Assembly (NCBI GenBank): GCA_946626395.1
Contig: CAMOUF010000191.1
Span: forward strand, 1 to 22,053
DNA: 22,053 nt
Source: an uncultured Clostridia bacterium
GTDB taxonomy: Bacteria; Bacillota; Clostridia; Christensenellales; Aristaeellaceae
Reading direction: 5' to 3'
Both the position numbers and the translations under genes were made by a program. A model generated the notes under the pieces. That model made no database searches and was not told the origin of the DNA. It saw only the letters and a program-made list of their open reading frames with translations. Shown piece by piece: positions 6,905 to 14,063 of this stretch. Positions within the stretch are counted from its first letter, which is position 1; every line of letters begins with the position of its first letter.

Positions 6905-6942
6905 TGCCTCTGCGGATCTGTATTTGTATCTGTAAGGAGGCA
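6905..6942 (+). promoter_or_regulatory. Riboswitch expression platform that can mask the folT ribosome binding site
   Basis: TGCCTC (6905-6910) is perfectly complementary to GAGGCA (6937-6942), which contains half of the folT ribosome binding site AAGGAGG (6934-6940). The overlapping CTCTGC (6908-6913) is perfectly complementary to GCAGAG (6794-6799), the 5' strand of aptamer stem P1. The two pairings exclude each other, which fits translational repression when THF is bound. Confidence 0.65.
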
Positions 6943-6949
6943 TTTTTCT

Positions 6950-7657
6950 ATGCAAAAAAAACAGGCTTTGCCCAAAAACGCCCTGTATAAAACGCCGTTT
7001 TCCATGGCCTATTGGCGGCAGGCCGCGGCAGAATTCAAGAATTTAAAGATGCTGCTTTTTGCCGCGCTGATGATCGCCATTCGGGTGGCGCTCAAATCCG
7101 TCAGCATTCCCATCGCCGCCAATCTGCGCATCAATATTGCCTTTTTCATCAACGCCTTTGGGGCCATGGTGTTTGGCCCGGTGGTGGCCATTGCCGCGGC
7201 GGCGGTGTCCGATACCCTGGGCTGCCTGCTCTTTCCCAGCGGCCCCTATTTTTTCCCGTTCATTTTCATTGAAATCGCGGGTTCGCTGATCTTCGCCCTG
7301 TTTCTGTACCGGACAGAGGTCACCGCCCTGCGGGTGACGCTGAGCCGGTTCTGCATTGATTTTTTCGTCAATATCGTTTTGAACACGCCCATCATGTGGC
7401 TGTATTATCAGATGATGCTGGGGAAAAATTACGTCCTGTTTGACGTGATGCGGGTGATAAAAAACCTGGTCATGTTTCCCATTGAATCGGTGCTGCTGGT
7501 GCTTTTTTTGCGGGTGGTGATCCCGCCCGCCCAGAAGCTGGGCTATGTGTACAGCGGCACAGAAAAACTGCGCTTCACGAAAAAGAACGTGGTGTTCCTG
7601 GCCGTGATGACAGCCGTTGGCATTGCCGCGGTGGCGCTGTACGTCGCTTTTAAATAA
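6950..7657 (+). CDS. folT: ECF transporter S component, folate family
   Basis: Substrate-binding membrane subunit of an energy-coupling factor transporter for folates. The shared EcfA/A'/T module is not in this window. From ATG 6950 the protein has 235 residues with about six hydrophobic segments, the N-terminal LRINIAFFINAFGAMVFGPVVA stretch and GCLLFPSGPYFFPFIF typical of FolT-family S components. The reading frame is open further upstream, but that part is the riboswitch. ATG 6950 has a strong AAGGAGG nine bases before it. Control by the THF riboswitch supports the folate substrate. nth follows 17 bp after the stop. Confidence 0.92.
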   Translation: MQKKQALPKNALYKTPFSMAYWRQAAAEFKNLKMLLFAALMIAIRVALKSVSIPIAANLRINIAFFINAFGAMVFGPVVAIAAAAVSDTLGCLLFPSGPYFFPFIFIEIAGSLIFALFLYRTEVTALRVTLSRFCIDFFVNIVLNTPIMWLYYQMMLGKNYVLFDVMRVIKNLVMFPIESVLLVLFLRVVIPPAQKLGYVYSGTEKLRFTKKNVVFLAVMTAVGIAAVALYVAFK

Positions 7658-7674
7658 GAGGGGAGAGCTATTTT

Positions 7675-8382
7675 ATGAACGAAAACCAGCAGGCGATCCT
7701 GGAGGGCCTGGCAGCGCTGTATCCCAACGCGGGGCCGGAGCTGCAATTCACTAATCCCTATGAAACGCTGGTGGCCACGATTTTGGCTGCCCAATGCACC
7801 GACGCCCGGGTGAACCAGGTGACCCCCGCCGTGTTCCGGGATTTTCCCGACGCCAGGGCCATGGCGAAAACCACGCCGGAAATCCTGTTCCCCTATGTGA
7901 AATCCTGCGGGTTCAAGTCCAAGGCGGTGAATATTGTAAACGCCTGCAAAATCATCGCGGAAAAGTATGACGGGGAAGTGCCCTCCACCCTGGAGGAACT
8001 GACCCAGCTGCCCGGCGTGGGCCGGAAAACCGCCAATGTAGTGCTGGCCTTTTCCTTTGGCGTGCCTGCCATTCCCGTGGATACCCATGTGTTCCGGGTG
8101 GCCAACCGGCTGGGCCTGGCCGACGCCCTGACGGTGGAGGAAACGGAACGTCAGCTCATGGATTTGATTCCCCGGGATACGTGGAGCCAGGCTCATCATT
8201 GGATGATTTATCATGGCCGCCGGGTGTGCCACAGCCAGAAGCCGGACTGTGAACACTGCGCCCTTCAGCCGTACTGCAAGGCCGCTCATCAGGAGCAGAT
8301 GATCAACCCCAAGGCCGATGCCAAACGGCGCGCCCAGGAGCGGAAGAAAAAAACAGGAACGGAACCAACGGTTTCCGCATGA
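7675..8382 (+). CDS. nth: Endonuclease III (DNA glycosylase/AP lyase)
   Basis: Base-excision repair enzyme that removes oxidised pyrimidines and nicks abasic sites. The 235-aa protein has the helix-hairpin-helix LPGVGRKTA (112-120) with catalytic Lys118, the catalytic Asp136 in PVDTHVFRVANRLGL, and the [4Fe-4S] cluster ligands Cys185-x6-Cys192-x2-Cys195-x5-Cys201. The C-terminal tail of about 30 residues is Lys/Arg rich. GGGGAG precedes the start. The last codons overlap a possible upstream start of the macrodomain gene (ATGA at 8379). Confidence 0.97.
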   Translation: MNENQQAILEGLAALYPNAGPELQFTNPYETLVATILAAQCTDARVNQVTPAVFRDFPDARAMAKTTPEILFPYVKSCGFKSKAVNIVNACKIIAEKYDGEVPSTLEELTQLPGVGRKTANVVLAFSFGVPAIPVDTHVFRVANRLGLADALTVEETERQLMDLIPRDTWSQAHHWMIYHGRRVCHSQKPDCEHCALQPYCKAAHQEQMINPKADAKRRAQERKKKTGTEPTVSA

Positions 8383-8408
8383 AAACCATTTGGAATATGA
8401 GGGATACG

Positions 8409-9203
8409 ATGAATCAGACGGAACGGCTGGATGCGCTGGTGGAAGCCTTCAAGGAAGATTCCGGGGAATACCGGGATATAAAAACTCCCGAAGATGTCGA
8501 TGGAAAAAGAAACCTGCTGCGGTCACTGATGAATATCCGCAGGCCGGGGGAGATGCCGGAGGCCGTCCTCCGGGTGCAGGATCAGTATTTGCAGGAGCGG
8601 GCCCGGGAAAAGGGCATCGTGACATTAAAGAATATTCCCGTGCTGCAAAACGGCCTTTCCATCTGGCAGGGGGATATCACCCGGCTTTCGGTGGACGCCA
8701 TCGTGAACGCCGCCAACAATCAAATGCTGGGGTGCTTTGTGCCCATGCATACCTGCATTGATAATTGCATTCATTCCTTTGCAGGCGTCCAGCTTCGGGC
8801 GGCCTGCTTCCGGCAAATGAGCGCCCTGCGGCGTCAGTTCGGCCCGGACTATGACCAGCCCACCGCCGTGCCCATGCTGACAGACGGCTATAACCTGCCT
8901 GCGAAAAAGGTGATTCATATCGTAGGGCCCATCGTGGAAGGCACGCTCACAGAAAGGCTGGAAAAGGACCTGGCTGCCTGTTACCGGAACACGCTCAATA
9001 TGTGCAAAGAAAACGGGCTGCGCAGTGTGGCTTTCTGCTGCATTTCCACGGGGGTCTTTCGCTTTCCCAACCGGCGGGCGGCGGGCATCGCCGTTCAAAC
9101 GGTTCGGGAATGGATGCAGGAAAACCCGGACGCCTTGGAACGGGTGATTTTCAATGTGTTCAAGGACGAGGACAAGGCATATTACGAGCAGGAATTGCTT
9201 TAG
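8409..9203 (+). CDS. Zinc-containing macrodomain protein, ADP-ribosyl hydrolase
   Basis: Removes ADP-ribose from proteins; this subfamily is the eraser partner of SirTM sirtuins in Staphylococcus and Streptococcus. From ATG 8409 (264 aa) it has a helical N-terminal region, then the macrodomain: QGDI (87-90), VNAANNQMLGC (99-109), the zinc-site Cys109, His114 and Cys116 in GCFVPMHTCIDN, and the phosphate-binding CISTGVFRFP (211-220). ATG 8409 has GAGGG five bases ahead and matches the family start (MNQTERLD). ATGs at 8379, overlapping the nth stop, and 8397 are alternatives. No gcvH-L or lplA lies next to it, unlike classical SirTM operons. A sirtuin of the SirTM class is encoded at 17670-18554. 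Confidence 0.92.
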   Translation: MNQTERLDALVEAFKEDSGEYRDIKTPEDVDGKRNLLRSLMNIRRPGEMPEAVLRVQDQYLQERAREKGIVTLKNIPVLQNGLSIWQGDITRLSVDAIVNAANNQMLGCFVPMHTCIDNCIHSFAGVQLRAACFRQMSALRRQFGPDYDQPTAVPMLTDGYNLPAKKVIHIVGPIVEGTLTERLEKDLAACYRNTLNMCKENGLRSVAFCCISTGVFRFPNRRAAGIAVQTVREWMQENPDALERVIFNVFKDEDKAYYEQELL

Positions 9204-9228
9204 CCCTTGCCTGAAAAACCTATACACC

Positions 9229-9260
9229 AAAAAACGGGGACCAGTAAGGCCCTCGTTTTT
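9229..9260. terminator. Bidirectional terminator between macrodomain gene and nanQ
   Basis: AAAAAACGGGG pairs with CCCTCGTTTTT (one G-T pair) around a loop of about 11 bases. Outer TACAC/GTGTA extends the stem. T-tracts on both strands allow it to end the rightward nth-macrodomain transcript and the leftward gntR-nanQ transcript. Confidence 0.8.
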
Positions 9261-9320
9261 CTGTGTAAGGCATTCCTTTTCAGCGCGGCGGCAGCCCATG
9301 TGAAATGGGGGACCCGCGGT

Positions 9321-9773
9321 TTATCCGTTGACTTTTACCTTCACCACCGCTTTCCGGCAAAAAGCCGGGCCCTTTTCCGGCAGGCCGGGAGCGTGGGGTT
9401 CCCCGGGCAGAAAGACCACAAACTGATTTTCATGGAGGGTAAATTCCGCGCAGTTTTCCACCCCTGTGACCGTTCTAAAATCCCCCTGCAAAGGCCCCAG
9501 GGTGCCCAGGCCCCAGCGGAAGCGTTCACTGCCCCGGAGCACCAATTGAATATCCGCGTACAATGCGTGGGCCTCGTAGGCGGGTTCTTTTTCCTCCTGG
9601 GTATATTCCTGCATGTTTACAAATACATTGTCTCCGTCAATATCGTGGCGGCCCAGGGACAGGGAAGAAAAATCCGTATTCAAAAGAAACGTCTGGGCCG
9701 TGGCGAAATTCTTTCCCAGTTTTCCCCAATCAAAGGAAAAGCCTTTGCCTTTTGCGATCTCTTCAATGAACAT
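9321..9773 (-). CDS. nanQ: YhcH/YjgK/YiaL family protein, probable sialic acid anomerase NanQ
   Basis: DUF386 cupin-fold protein. E. coli YhcH (NanQ) speeds anomer conversion of N-acetylneuraminate so that the lyase receives its preferred form. The 150-aa protein shows the family core YEAHALYADIQLVLRGSE (66-83, with metal-site candidates Glu67 and His69), ENQFVVFLPGEPHAPG (115-130, with His127) and KAVVKVKV (141-148). An AAGGAGG lies nine bases before the ATG. It follows the regulator gene after 15 bp and is co-transcribed with it, divergent from the transporter-nanA operon. Family membership is clear. The substrate is inferred from the locus. Confidence 0.88.
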   Translation of the reverse strand: MFIEEIAKGKGFSFDWGKLGKNFATAQTFLLNTDFSSLSLGRHDIDGDNVFVNMQEYTQEEKEPAYEAHALYADIQLVLRGSERFRWGLGTLGPLQGDFRTVTGVENCAEFTLHENQFVVFLPGEPHAPGLPEKGPAFCRKAVVKVKVNG

Positions 9774-9788
9774 GGTTTGCCGCCTCCT

Positions 9789-10490
9789 TCAATATTCTTC
9801 GTAAGAATCCGTCTGGGTGTATTTGCCCGAGGAATAATGGGCCAGCATGGCCTGGGCGAAGGAAATATAATCGTATTTTTCCAGGGCGTCTACGATGCGC
9901 TCATGCTTGGTAACGGTGCTGGCCAGGTGGGGCATTTTTGCTTCCAGCTGAAAGCCGGTGTCCGCCGCCCAGATGGCGTCCAGCACAGAATTGAGAATGG
10001 AATGGTTCAGGGAGCGAAACAGCGTCATGTGAAACTGCCGGTCCGCCTCCTCAAACATTTCTCCGTTTTCCCAACGATTTCGGATCTCGGTGGCGCAGGC
10101 GCGCATCTTTGCAATATCTTCCTTGGTGATGGCGTCAAAGGCCTGGCGCATGAAGCTAAGCTCCAGAGCCTTCCGGATGGAGAACATTTCCCGGACGTGC
10201 TTGTCCTGGCCGTCCATGTGGAAAAACAAAACGTTTTGAAAAATAAAATCCAGGCTGAATTCCCGGACCTCCGTGCCCCGGCCCGGCACCGCCCGCACCA
10301 TGCCCATCAGCTCCATGCTTTTGATGGCTTCCCTGAGCACGTTGCGGCTCACCCCCAATTGGGCGCAGAGCTGCGCTTCTGTGGGCAGCAGGTCGCCGGG
10401 GGAGAGGCGCTGCCGCATGATGTAGGCGCGTATTTCCCGAAACGCCTGAATATACAGCTTTTCATTCCGGCCGGCTTCCGTCATGTGCAT
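9789..10490 (-). CDS. GntR-family (FadR/FCD) transcriptional regulator of the nan locus
   Basis: N-terminal winged helix-turn-helix (LLPTEAQLCAQLGVSRNVLREAI, 34-56, with wing PGRGTEV) and C-terminal FCD ligand domain with candidate metal ligands Asp150, His154, His196 and His218. Length (233 aa) is normal. Start is ATG 10490 or, with better ribosome binding site spacing to AAGG, ATG 10484 (third residue). It is transcribed away from the transporter operon, and its own promoter and the opposing one carry similar TRTAGTACA motifs. It probably represses both arms until sialic acid or a breakdown product binds. It is NanR-like in function, but its operators do not look like E. coli NanR sites. 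Confidence 0.92.
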   Translation of the reverse strand: MHMTEAGRNEKLYIQAFREIRAYIMRQRLSPGDLLPTEAQLCAQLGVSRNVLREAIKSMELMGMVRAVPGRGTEVREFSLDFIFQNVLFFHMDGQDKHVREMFSIRKALELSFMRQAFDAITKEDIAKMRACATEIRNRWENGEMFEEADRQFHMTLFRSLNHSILNSVLDAIWAADTGFQLEAKMPHLASTVTKHERIVDALEKYDYISFAQAMLAHYSSGKYTQTDSYEEY

Positions 10491-10526
10491 CCCGCCTTTT
10501 TAAATGTAGGATATTTCGCTGCGTTT

Positions 10527-10555
10527 ATTATAGTACAGAACGGTTTCTTTGTCAA
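10527..10555 (-). promoter_or_regulatory. gntR-nanQ promoter
   Basis: On the minus strand a perfect TTGACA (10550-10555), 17-bp spacer and perfect TATAAT (10527-10532), about 37 bp before the regulator start. Confidence 0.9.
10529..10537. promoter_or_regulatory. Candidate GntR operator 1
   Basis: TATAGTACA overlaps the -10 of the gntR-nanQ promoter. It differs by one base from the palindrome TGTA-G-TACA found on the opposing promoter. Its centre is 103 bp from that second site. Confidence 0.5.
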
Positions 10556-10613
10556 TAAAAAGAGGGATATGGTTTGAAAAATGTCATTTTATAAATTTAT
10601 TTTTGTTTTGCTA

Positions 10614-10642
10614 TTGACATGCGGGGTGATTTGTAGTACATT
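10614..10642 (+). promoter_or_regulatory. Sialic acid transporter operon promoter
   Basis: Perfect TTGACA (10614-10619), 17-bp spacer and TACATT (10637-10642) as -10. It lies about 70 bp upstream of the solute-binding protein start. Confidence 0.85.
10632..10640. promoter_or_regulatory. Candidate GntR operator 2
   Basis: Perfect 9-bp palindrome TGTAGTACA overlapping the -10 of the transporter operon promoter. Small palindromes of this kind are typical of GntR-family sites. Binding would block this promoter. Confidence 0.5.
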
Positions 10643-10655
10643 TAATACAACCGAA

Positions 10656-10679
10656 GCTTCTCCCGTATGGCGGGGAAGC
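10656..10679 (+). other. 5' leader stem-loop of the solute-binding protein mRNA
   Basis: GCTTCTCC (10656-10663) pairs with GGGGAAGC (10672-10679) around an 8-base loop, just after the likely transcription start. The T7 run is 12 bases further on, so it is more likely an mRNA-stabilising hairpin than an attenuator. Confidence 0.5.
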
Positions 10680-10714
10680 GAACTGAACAATTTTTTTAAA
10701 GGAGGATTTTTCTC

Positions 10715-11977
10715 ATGAAGAAGCTGCTCGCTCTGCTCCTGTGCGTGATGCTGATGATTCCCGCCTTCGCCATGGCTGAGGACGTGGAAATCACTCTGTG
10801 GACCTATCCCATCGGCAGCTGGGGCAATGAAGAGACCGTGAACGGGATCATTGCCAACTTCAACGCCGTCCATCCCGAAATCAAGGTGAAGGTGCAGTAT
10901 CTGGACTACGCCTCCGGCGACGATCAGGTGACCACCGCCATCGAAGCCAAGACCACCCCCGACATCGTGATGGAAGGCCCCGAACGCCTGGTGGCCAACT
11001 GGGGCGCCGCTGGCAAGATGCTGGACATCTCCGACCTGTGGGCCGATACCAAGGATGATATCATCGCCGCCAGCCCCGCTGTGGAAGCGGCCTGCAAGAA
11101 CGGCGAAGGCATCTACTATGAATATCCCCTGTGCATGACCACCCACTGCATGGTGATCAACTACAACGACTTTGAAAAGGCGGGCGCGCTCCAGTATATC
11201 GACGAAACCACCCATACCTGGACCACCGAAAACTTCCTCAAGGCTTTGGATGCGCTGAATGACGCTGGCTTCCAGCCCACGGCTGTGGTTTACTGCGGCG
11301 GCCAGGGCGGCGACCAGGGCACCCGCGCGCTGGTGACCAACCTGTACTCCGGCCAGTTCACCAATGCGGACCACACCGCCTACACCATGACCAGCGAAGA
11401 AAACATCAAAGCCCTGACCCTGCTCCAGACCCTGGTGAACGAAGGCAAGCTGGACGCCGACCCCGGCATCGTGGCTGGCGACGAAATCGCCCTGTTCTGC
11501 AACAGCACCATTTCCATCGGCTTCTGCTGGAACGCCTCTGCCGCTGTGTCCAACAAGGCCAGCCTGGCGGACGACGTGAAGGTGTTCCCCATGGCCTTCC
11601 CCTCTGACGACGGCGTGCCCGAACTGCAGGGCGGCATCTGGGGCTTCGGCCTGTTTGACAATGGCGACGCGGCCCGCGCCGAAGCGGCCAAGACCTTTGT
11701 GAAGTTCGTGTGCGACGATCCTTCCCAGGCGGCTGCCAGCGTGTATGCTTCCGGCTTCTTCCCCACCCGCGCTTCCCTGGGCGATGTGTATGCCGGTACG
11801 GAAAAAGCGGAGAACGGCGACTATGCGATCTTCATGCCTTTCCTGGGCGACTATTATCAGGTCACGCCCAACTGGGCTGCCCAGCGCACCGAATGGTGGA
11901 ACCTGCTCCAGCGCATCTTCGCCGGCGGCGATGTGGCGGCTGAAGCGGCTGTGTACGAAGCCAACGCCAATAAATAA
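10715..11977 (+). CDS. ABC transporter solute-binding protein, probably for sialic acid
   Basis: Extracellular sugar-binding protein of the CUT1 type (family 1 binding proteins). The 420-aa precursor has a classical signal peptide (MKKLLALLLCVMLMIPAFAMA, basic n-region and hydrophobic core) with a likely cut after AMA at residue 21. The mature part begins EDVEITLWTYP and contains TTPDIVMEGPE (79-89) and the C-terminal GGIWGFGLF region usual in this family. There is no proper lipobox: Cys10 follows Leu-Leu-Leu. The ribosome binding site is AAAGGAGG, and codon choice is strongly biased toward GCC/GGC/CTG, as in highly expressed genes. It is the first gene of the operon. The ligand is inferred from neighbouring nanA and the epimerase. 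Neu5Ac or an anhydro form are both possible. Confidence 0.88.
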   Translation: MKKLLALLLCVMLMIPAFAMAEDVEITLWTYPIGSWGNEETVNGIIANFNAVHPEIKVKVQYLDYASGDDQVTTAIEAKTTPDIVMEGPERLVANWGAAGKMLDISDLWADTKDDIIAASPAVEAACKNGEGIYYEYPLCMTTHCMVINYNDFEKAGALQYIDETTHTWTTENFLKALDALNDAGFQPTAVVYCGGQGGDQGTRALVTNLYSGQFTNADHTAYTMTSEENIKALTLLQTLVNEGKLDADPGIVAGDEIALFCNSTISIGFCWNASAAVSNKASLADDVKVFPMAFPSDDGVPELQGGIWGFGLFDNGDAARAEAAKTFVKFVCDDPSQAAASVYASGFFPTRASLGDVYAGTEKAENGDYAIFMPFLGDYYQVTPNWAAQRTEWWNLLQRIFAGGDVAAEAAVYEANANK

Positions 11978-12053
11978 CGCAAAATGAAACTGGCAATAGG
12001 CATGAGGTGTTTCTTCCAAGCGCTGAGCTCCATAGATTCCTGATGCCTTTCAA

Positions 12054-12080
12054 GCCCCCATTCCCTCGCGGGGTGGGGGC
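12054..12080 (+). other. Strong stem-loop between binding-protein and permease genes
   Basis: GCCCCCATTCC pairs with GGGGTGGGGGC (11 bp, two G-T pairs) around a 5-base loop. Only a poor T-tract (GTTTGCTTCC) follows. It is probably a leaky terminator or a 3' exonuclease block that keeps binding-protein mRNA more abundant than permease mRNA. Confidence 0.65.
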
Positions 12081-12107
12081 GTTTGCTTCCGAAAGGAGAG
12101 AAGCCGC

Positions 12108-13025
12108 ATGCAGAAAACAGCCCTTCGGCCCCGACAGTCCGTGGCCATGAAGCAGTCCCGCCGCCGGGAGAATATCGCGGGATATCTGTTCATGGCCCCC
12201 AGCCTGCTGTTTTTCTTGGGGTTCGTGATTTTTCCCATGGTCATGTGCCTGGTGTACAGCTTCACCGATTATACCATGACTAGCTTTTCCTTTACCGGCT
12301 TTGGCAATTATCAGCGCATGTTCCAGGACCCCATTTTCGGCAAGGCCCTGTGGAACACCATCATCCTGGTGCTGATCAGCGTGCCCGTCACCTGCTTTTT
12401 CTCCCTGTGGGCCGCGTCCATCATTTCTAAGCTCCATGACCGCACCACCTCCTTCTTCCGCTGCGTGTTTTATCTGCCGGTGGTCACCGGCTCCGTGGCG
12501 GTCACGGTGGTGTGGAAGTGGATTTTCAACCGCTATTACGGCGTGCTGAATTATCTGTGCATGAATTTAGGGCTGATCAGCCGGAACATGAACTGGCTGG
12601 GCGACGCCAGCACGGCCCTGGGCTGCATCATCACCATCCTGCTCACCACCTCCGTTGGCCAGCCCATCGTGCTGTACGTATCCGCCCTCAACAACGTGGA
12701 CCAGTCCCTGGTGGAGGCCGCCAGCGTGGACGGCGCTACCAATCTGCAAACCTTCTGGCGCATCAAATGGCCCCAGATCATGCCCACCACCCTGTATATC
12801 CTGGTGATCACCACCATCAATTCCTTCCAGTGCTTCGCCCTGATTCAGCTGCTCACCTCCGGCGGCCCCAACCACGCCACGGAGACCATCATGTATTATA
12901 TTTATTACAATGCCTTCAAGCTGCAAAACTACGGCTACGGCAGCGCCATGGGCATCATCCTGGCCCTGATCATCGCGGCGTTCAGCGCCTTGCAGTTCAA
13001 GGTCGCCCAAACCGACAACGGCTGA
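12108..13025 (+). CDS. ABC sugar transporter permease 1 (MalF/UgpA type)
   Basis: Integral membrane subunit of the CUT1 importer, 305 aa. About six hydrophobic segments start with YLFMAPSLLFFLGFVIFP (26-43). The cytoplasmic EAA loop that contacts the ATPase is at 203-222 (EAASVDGATN...FWRIKWP). AAGGAG lies nine bases before the ATG. It pairs with the next gene 16 bp downstream. No ATPase gene is present in the locus. In Firmicutes CUT1 systems commonly use a shared MsmK/MsiK-type ATPase encoded elsewhere. Confidence 0.94.
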   Translation: MQKTALRPRQSVAMKQSRRRENIAGYLFMAPSLLFFLGFVIFPMVMCLVYSFTDYTMTSFSFTGFGNYQRMFQDPIFGKALWNTIILVLISVPVTCFFSLWAASIISKLHDRTTSFFRCVFYLPVVTGSVAVTVVWKWIFNRYYGVLNYLCMNLGLISRNMNWLGDASTALGCIITILLTTSVGQPIVLYVSALNNVDQSLVEAASVDGATNLQTFWRIKWPQIMPTTLYILVITTINSFQCFALIQLLTSGGPNHATETIMYYIYYNAFKLQNYGYGSAMGIILALIIAAFSALQFKVAQTDNG

Positions 13026-13041
13026 GAAAGGAGGAGCAGAC

Positions 13042-13935
13042 ATGAGCGACAACATTGCGGCCATCCAGAAACGCATGCAGCGCAAGCAGGCCAACACCGG
13101 CGGCGACCACAGCGTCCACCAGATCACCCCCTACGAAATCGCTGCCCTGGTGATTCTGATCATCATTGCCATTCTGTTTATTTTCCCGCTGTACTGGATT
13201 ATTACCGGCTCCTTCAAAAACGCCCAGGACGTGATCGCCAAGGTGCCCGTGTGGTTCCCGCTGCAGCCCACGGTGGATAATTACCAGCGTCTGTTTGCCC
13301 GTCCCGCCTTCCGGTGGCTGGGCAACACGGTGTTTCTGTGCGCCATGAGCATGGCGCTGACCTGTGTGTCTGCCTCCATGGGCGGCTATGCCCTGGCAAA
13401 AAAGAAGTTTGCGGGAAGGGGCCTTGTGTTTTCCATTTTCGTGTGCGCCATGGCCCTGCCCAAGCAGGTCATTCTGATCCCATTGCTTAAGGAAATGGCC
13501 TTCCTGCGGCTGCACAACACCCTCTGGGCTGTGATCCTGCCCACGGTGGGCTGGCCCTTTGGCGTGTTCCTGATGAAGCAGTTTTCAGAAACCATCCCCG
13601 AATCCCTGCTGGAAGCTGCCCGCATCGACGGCGCGGGAGAGGCCCGCACCTTTATCGAAATCGTGCTGCCTATCATCAAGCCCGGCATCGGGGCCCTGGC
13701 CATCTTTACCTTCATCACCGCCTGGAATGATTACTTCCTCCAATTGATCATGCTCAACGATACCGACGTGCTTACCATCTCTCTGGGCATCGCTAAGCTG
13801 CAAAGCGAATTGAGCAACGACTTCGGCCTGATTATGGCAGGCGCGGCCCTGGGCTCCATCCCCATCATCATCATCTTCCTGCTGTTCCAAAAGTTCTTCA
13901 CCCGCGGCATCACCATGGGCGCTGTGAAGGGATAA
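13042..13935 (+). CDS. ABC sugar transporter permease 2 (MalG/UgpE type)
   Basis: Second membrane subunit, 297 aa, with a longer cytoplasmic N-terminus (1-30) and about six hydrophobic segments. The EAA motif is at 191-210 (EAARIDGAGE...FIEIVLP). AAAGGAGG precedes the ATG. It forms the translocation pore with permease 1, and the substrate is inferred from context to be a sialic acid. A 128-bp gap with stem-loops separates it from nanA. Confidence 0.94.
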   Translation: MSDNIAAIQKRMQRKQANTGGDHSVHQITPYEIAALVILIIIAILFIFPLYWIITGSFKNAQDVIAKVPVWFPLQPTVDNYQRLFARPAFRWLGNTVFLCAMSMALTCVSASMGGYALAKKKFAGRGLVFSIFVCAMALPKQVILIPLLKEMAFLRLHNTLWAVILPTVGWPFGVFLMKQFSETIPESLLEAARIDGAGEARTFIEIVLPIIKPGIGALAIFTFITAWNDYFLQLIMLNDTDVLTISLGIAKLQSELSNDFGLIMAGAALGSIPIIIIFLLFQKFFTRGITMGAVKG

Positions 13936-13944
13936 GAATACCTT

Positions 13945-13976
13945 CTGGGGAAACAGGTCCTACACGGTTTCCCCAG
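13945..13976 (+). other. Intra-operon stem-loop before nanA
   Basis: Perfect 10-bp stem CTGGGGAAAC / GTTTCCCCAG with a 12-base loop, without a following T-tract. A second, weaker GC hairpin (TGCGC/GCGCA, around 14004-14028) follows. It may separate mRNA stability of the transporter and enzyme segments. I see no promoter here that I would defend. Confidence 0.55.
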
Positions 13977-14063
13977 CCCCTTTCCGGGCAATCCATGCTT
14001 GCCTGCGCCTGTAGTGGCGTTCTGCGCACAATAAAACCCATCAGAGAAAGGAAATGATTTTCC

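Noticed and set aside
6818..6949. N-terminal extension of the folT frame
   Set aside because: These codons lie in the THF riboswitch and its expression platform. The ATG at 6950 has a strong ribosome binding site, and the family starts there.
9207..10577. Long plus-strand open frame opposite nanQ and gntR
   Set aside because: The minus strand carries two clear families with ribosome binding sites and a promoter. The plus-strand translation looks like no protein family and runs through the terminator and the divergent promoter.
10656..10705. Transcriptional attenuator in the binding-protein leader
   Set aside because: The T7 run is 12 bases beyond the stem and overlaps the region leading into the ribosome binding site, so it does not have terminator geometry.
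10589..12019. Long minus-strand open frame opposite the solute-binding protein
   Set aside because: It covers the transporter promoter and 5' leader and has a low-complexity His/Gly/Val composition. The plus strand has a signal peptide and family motifs.
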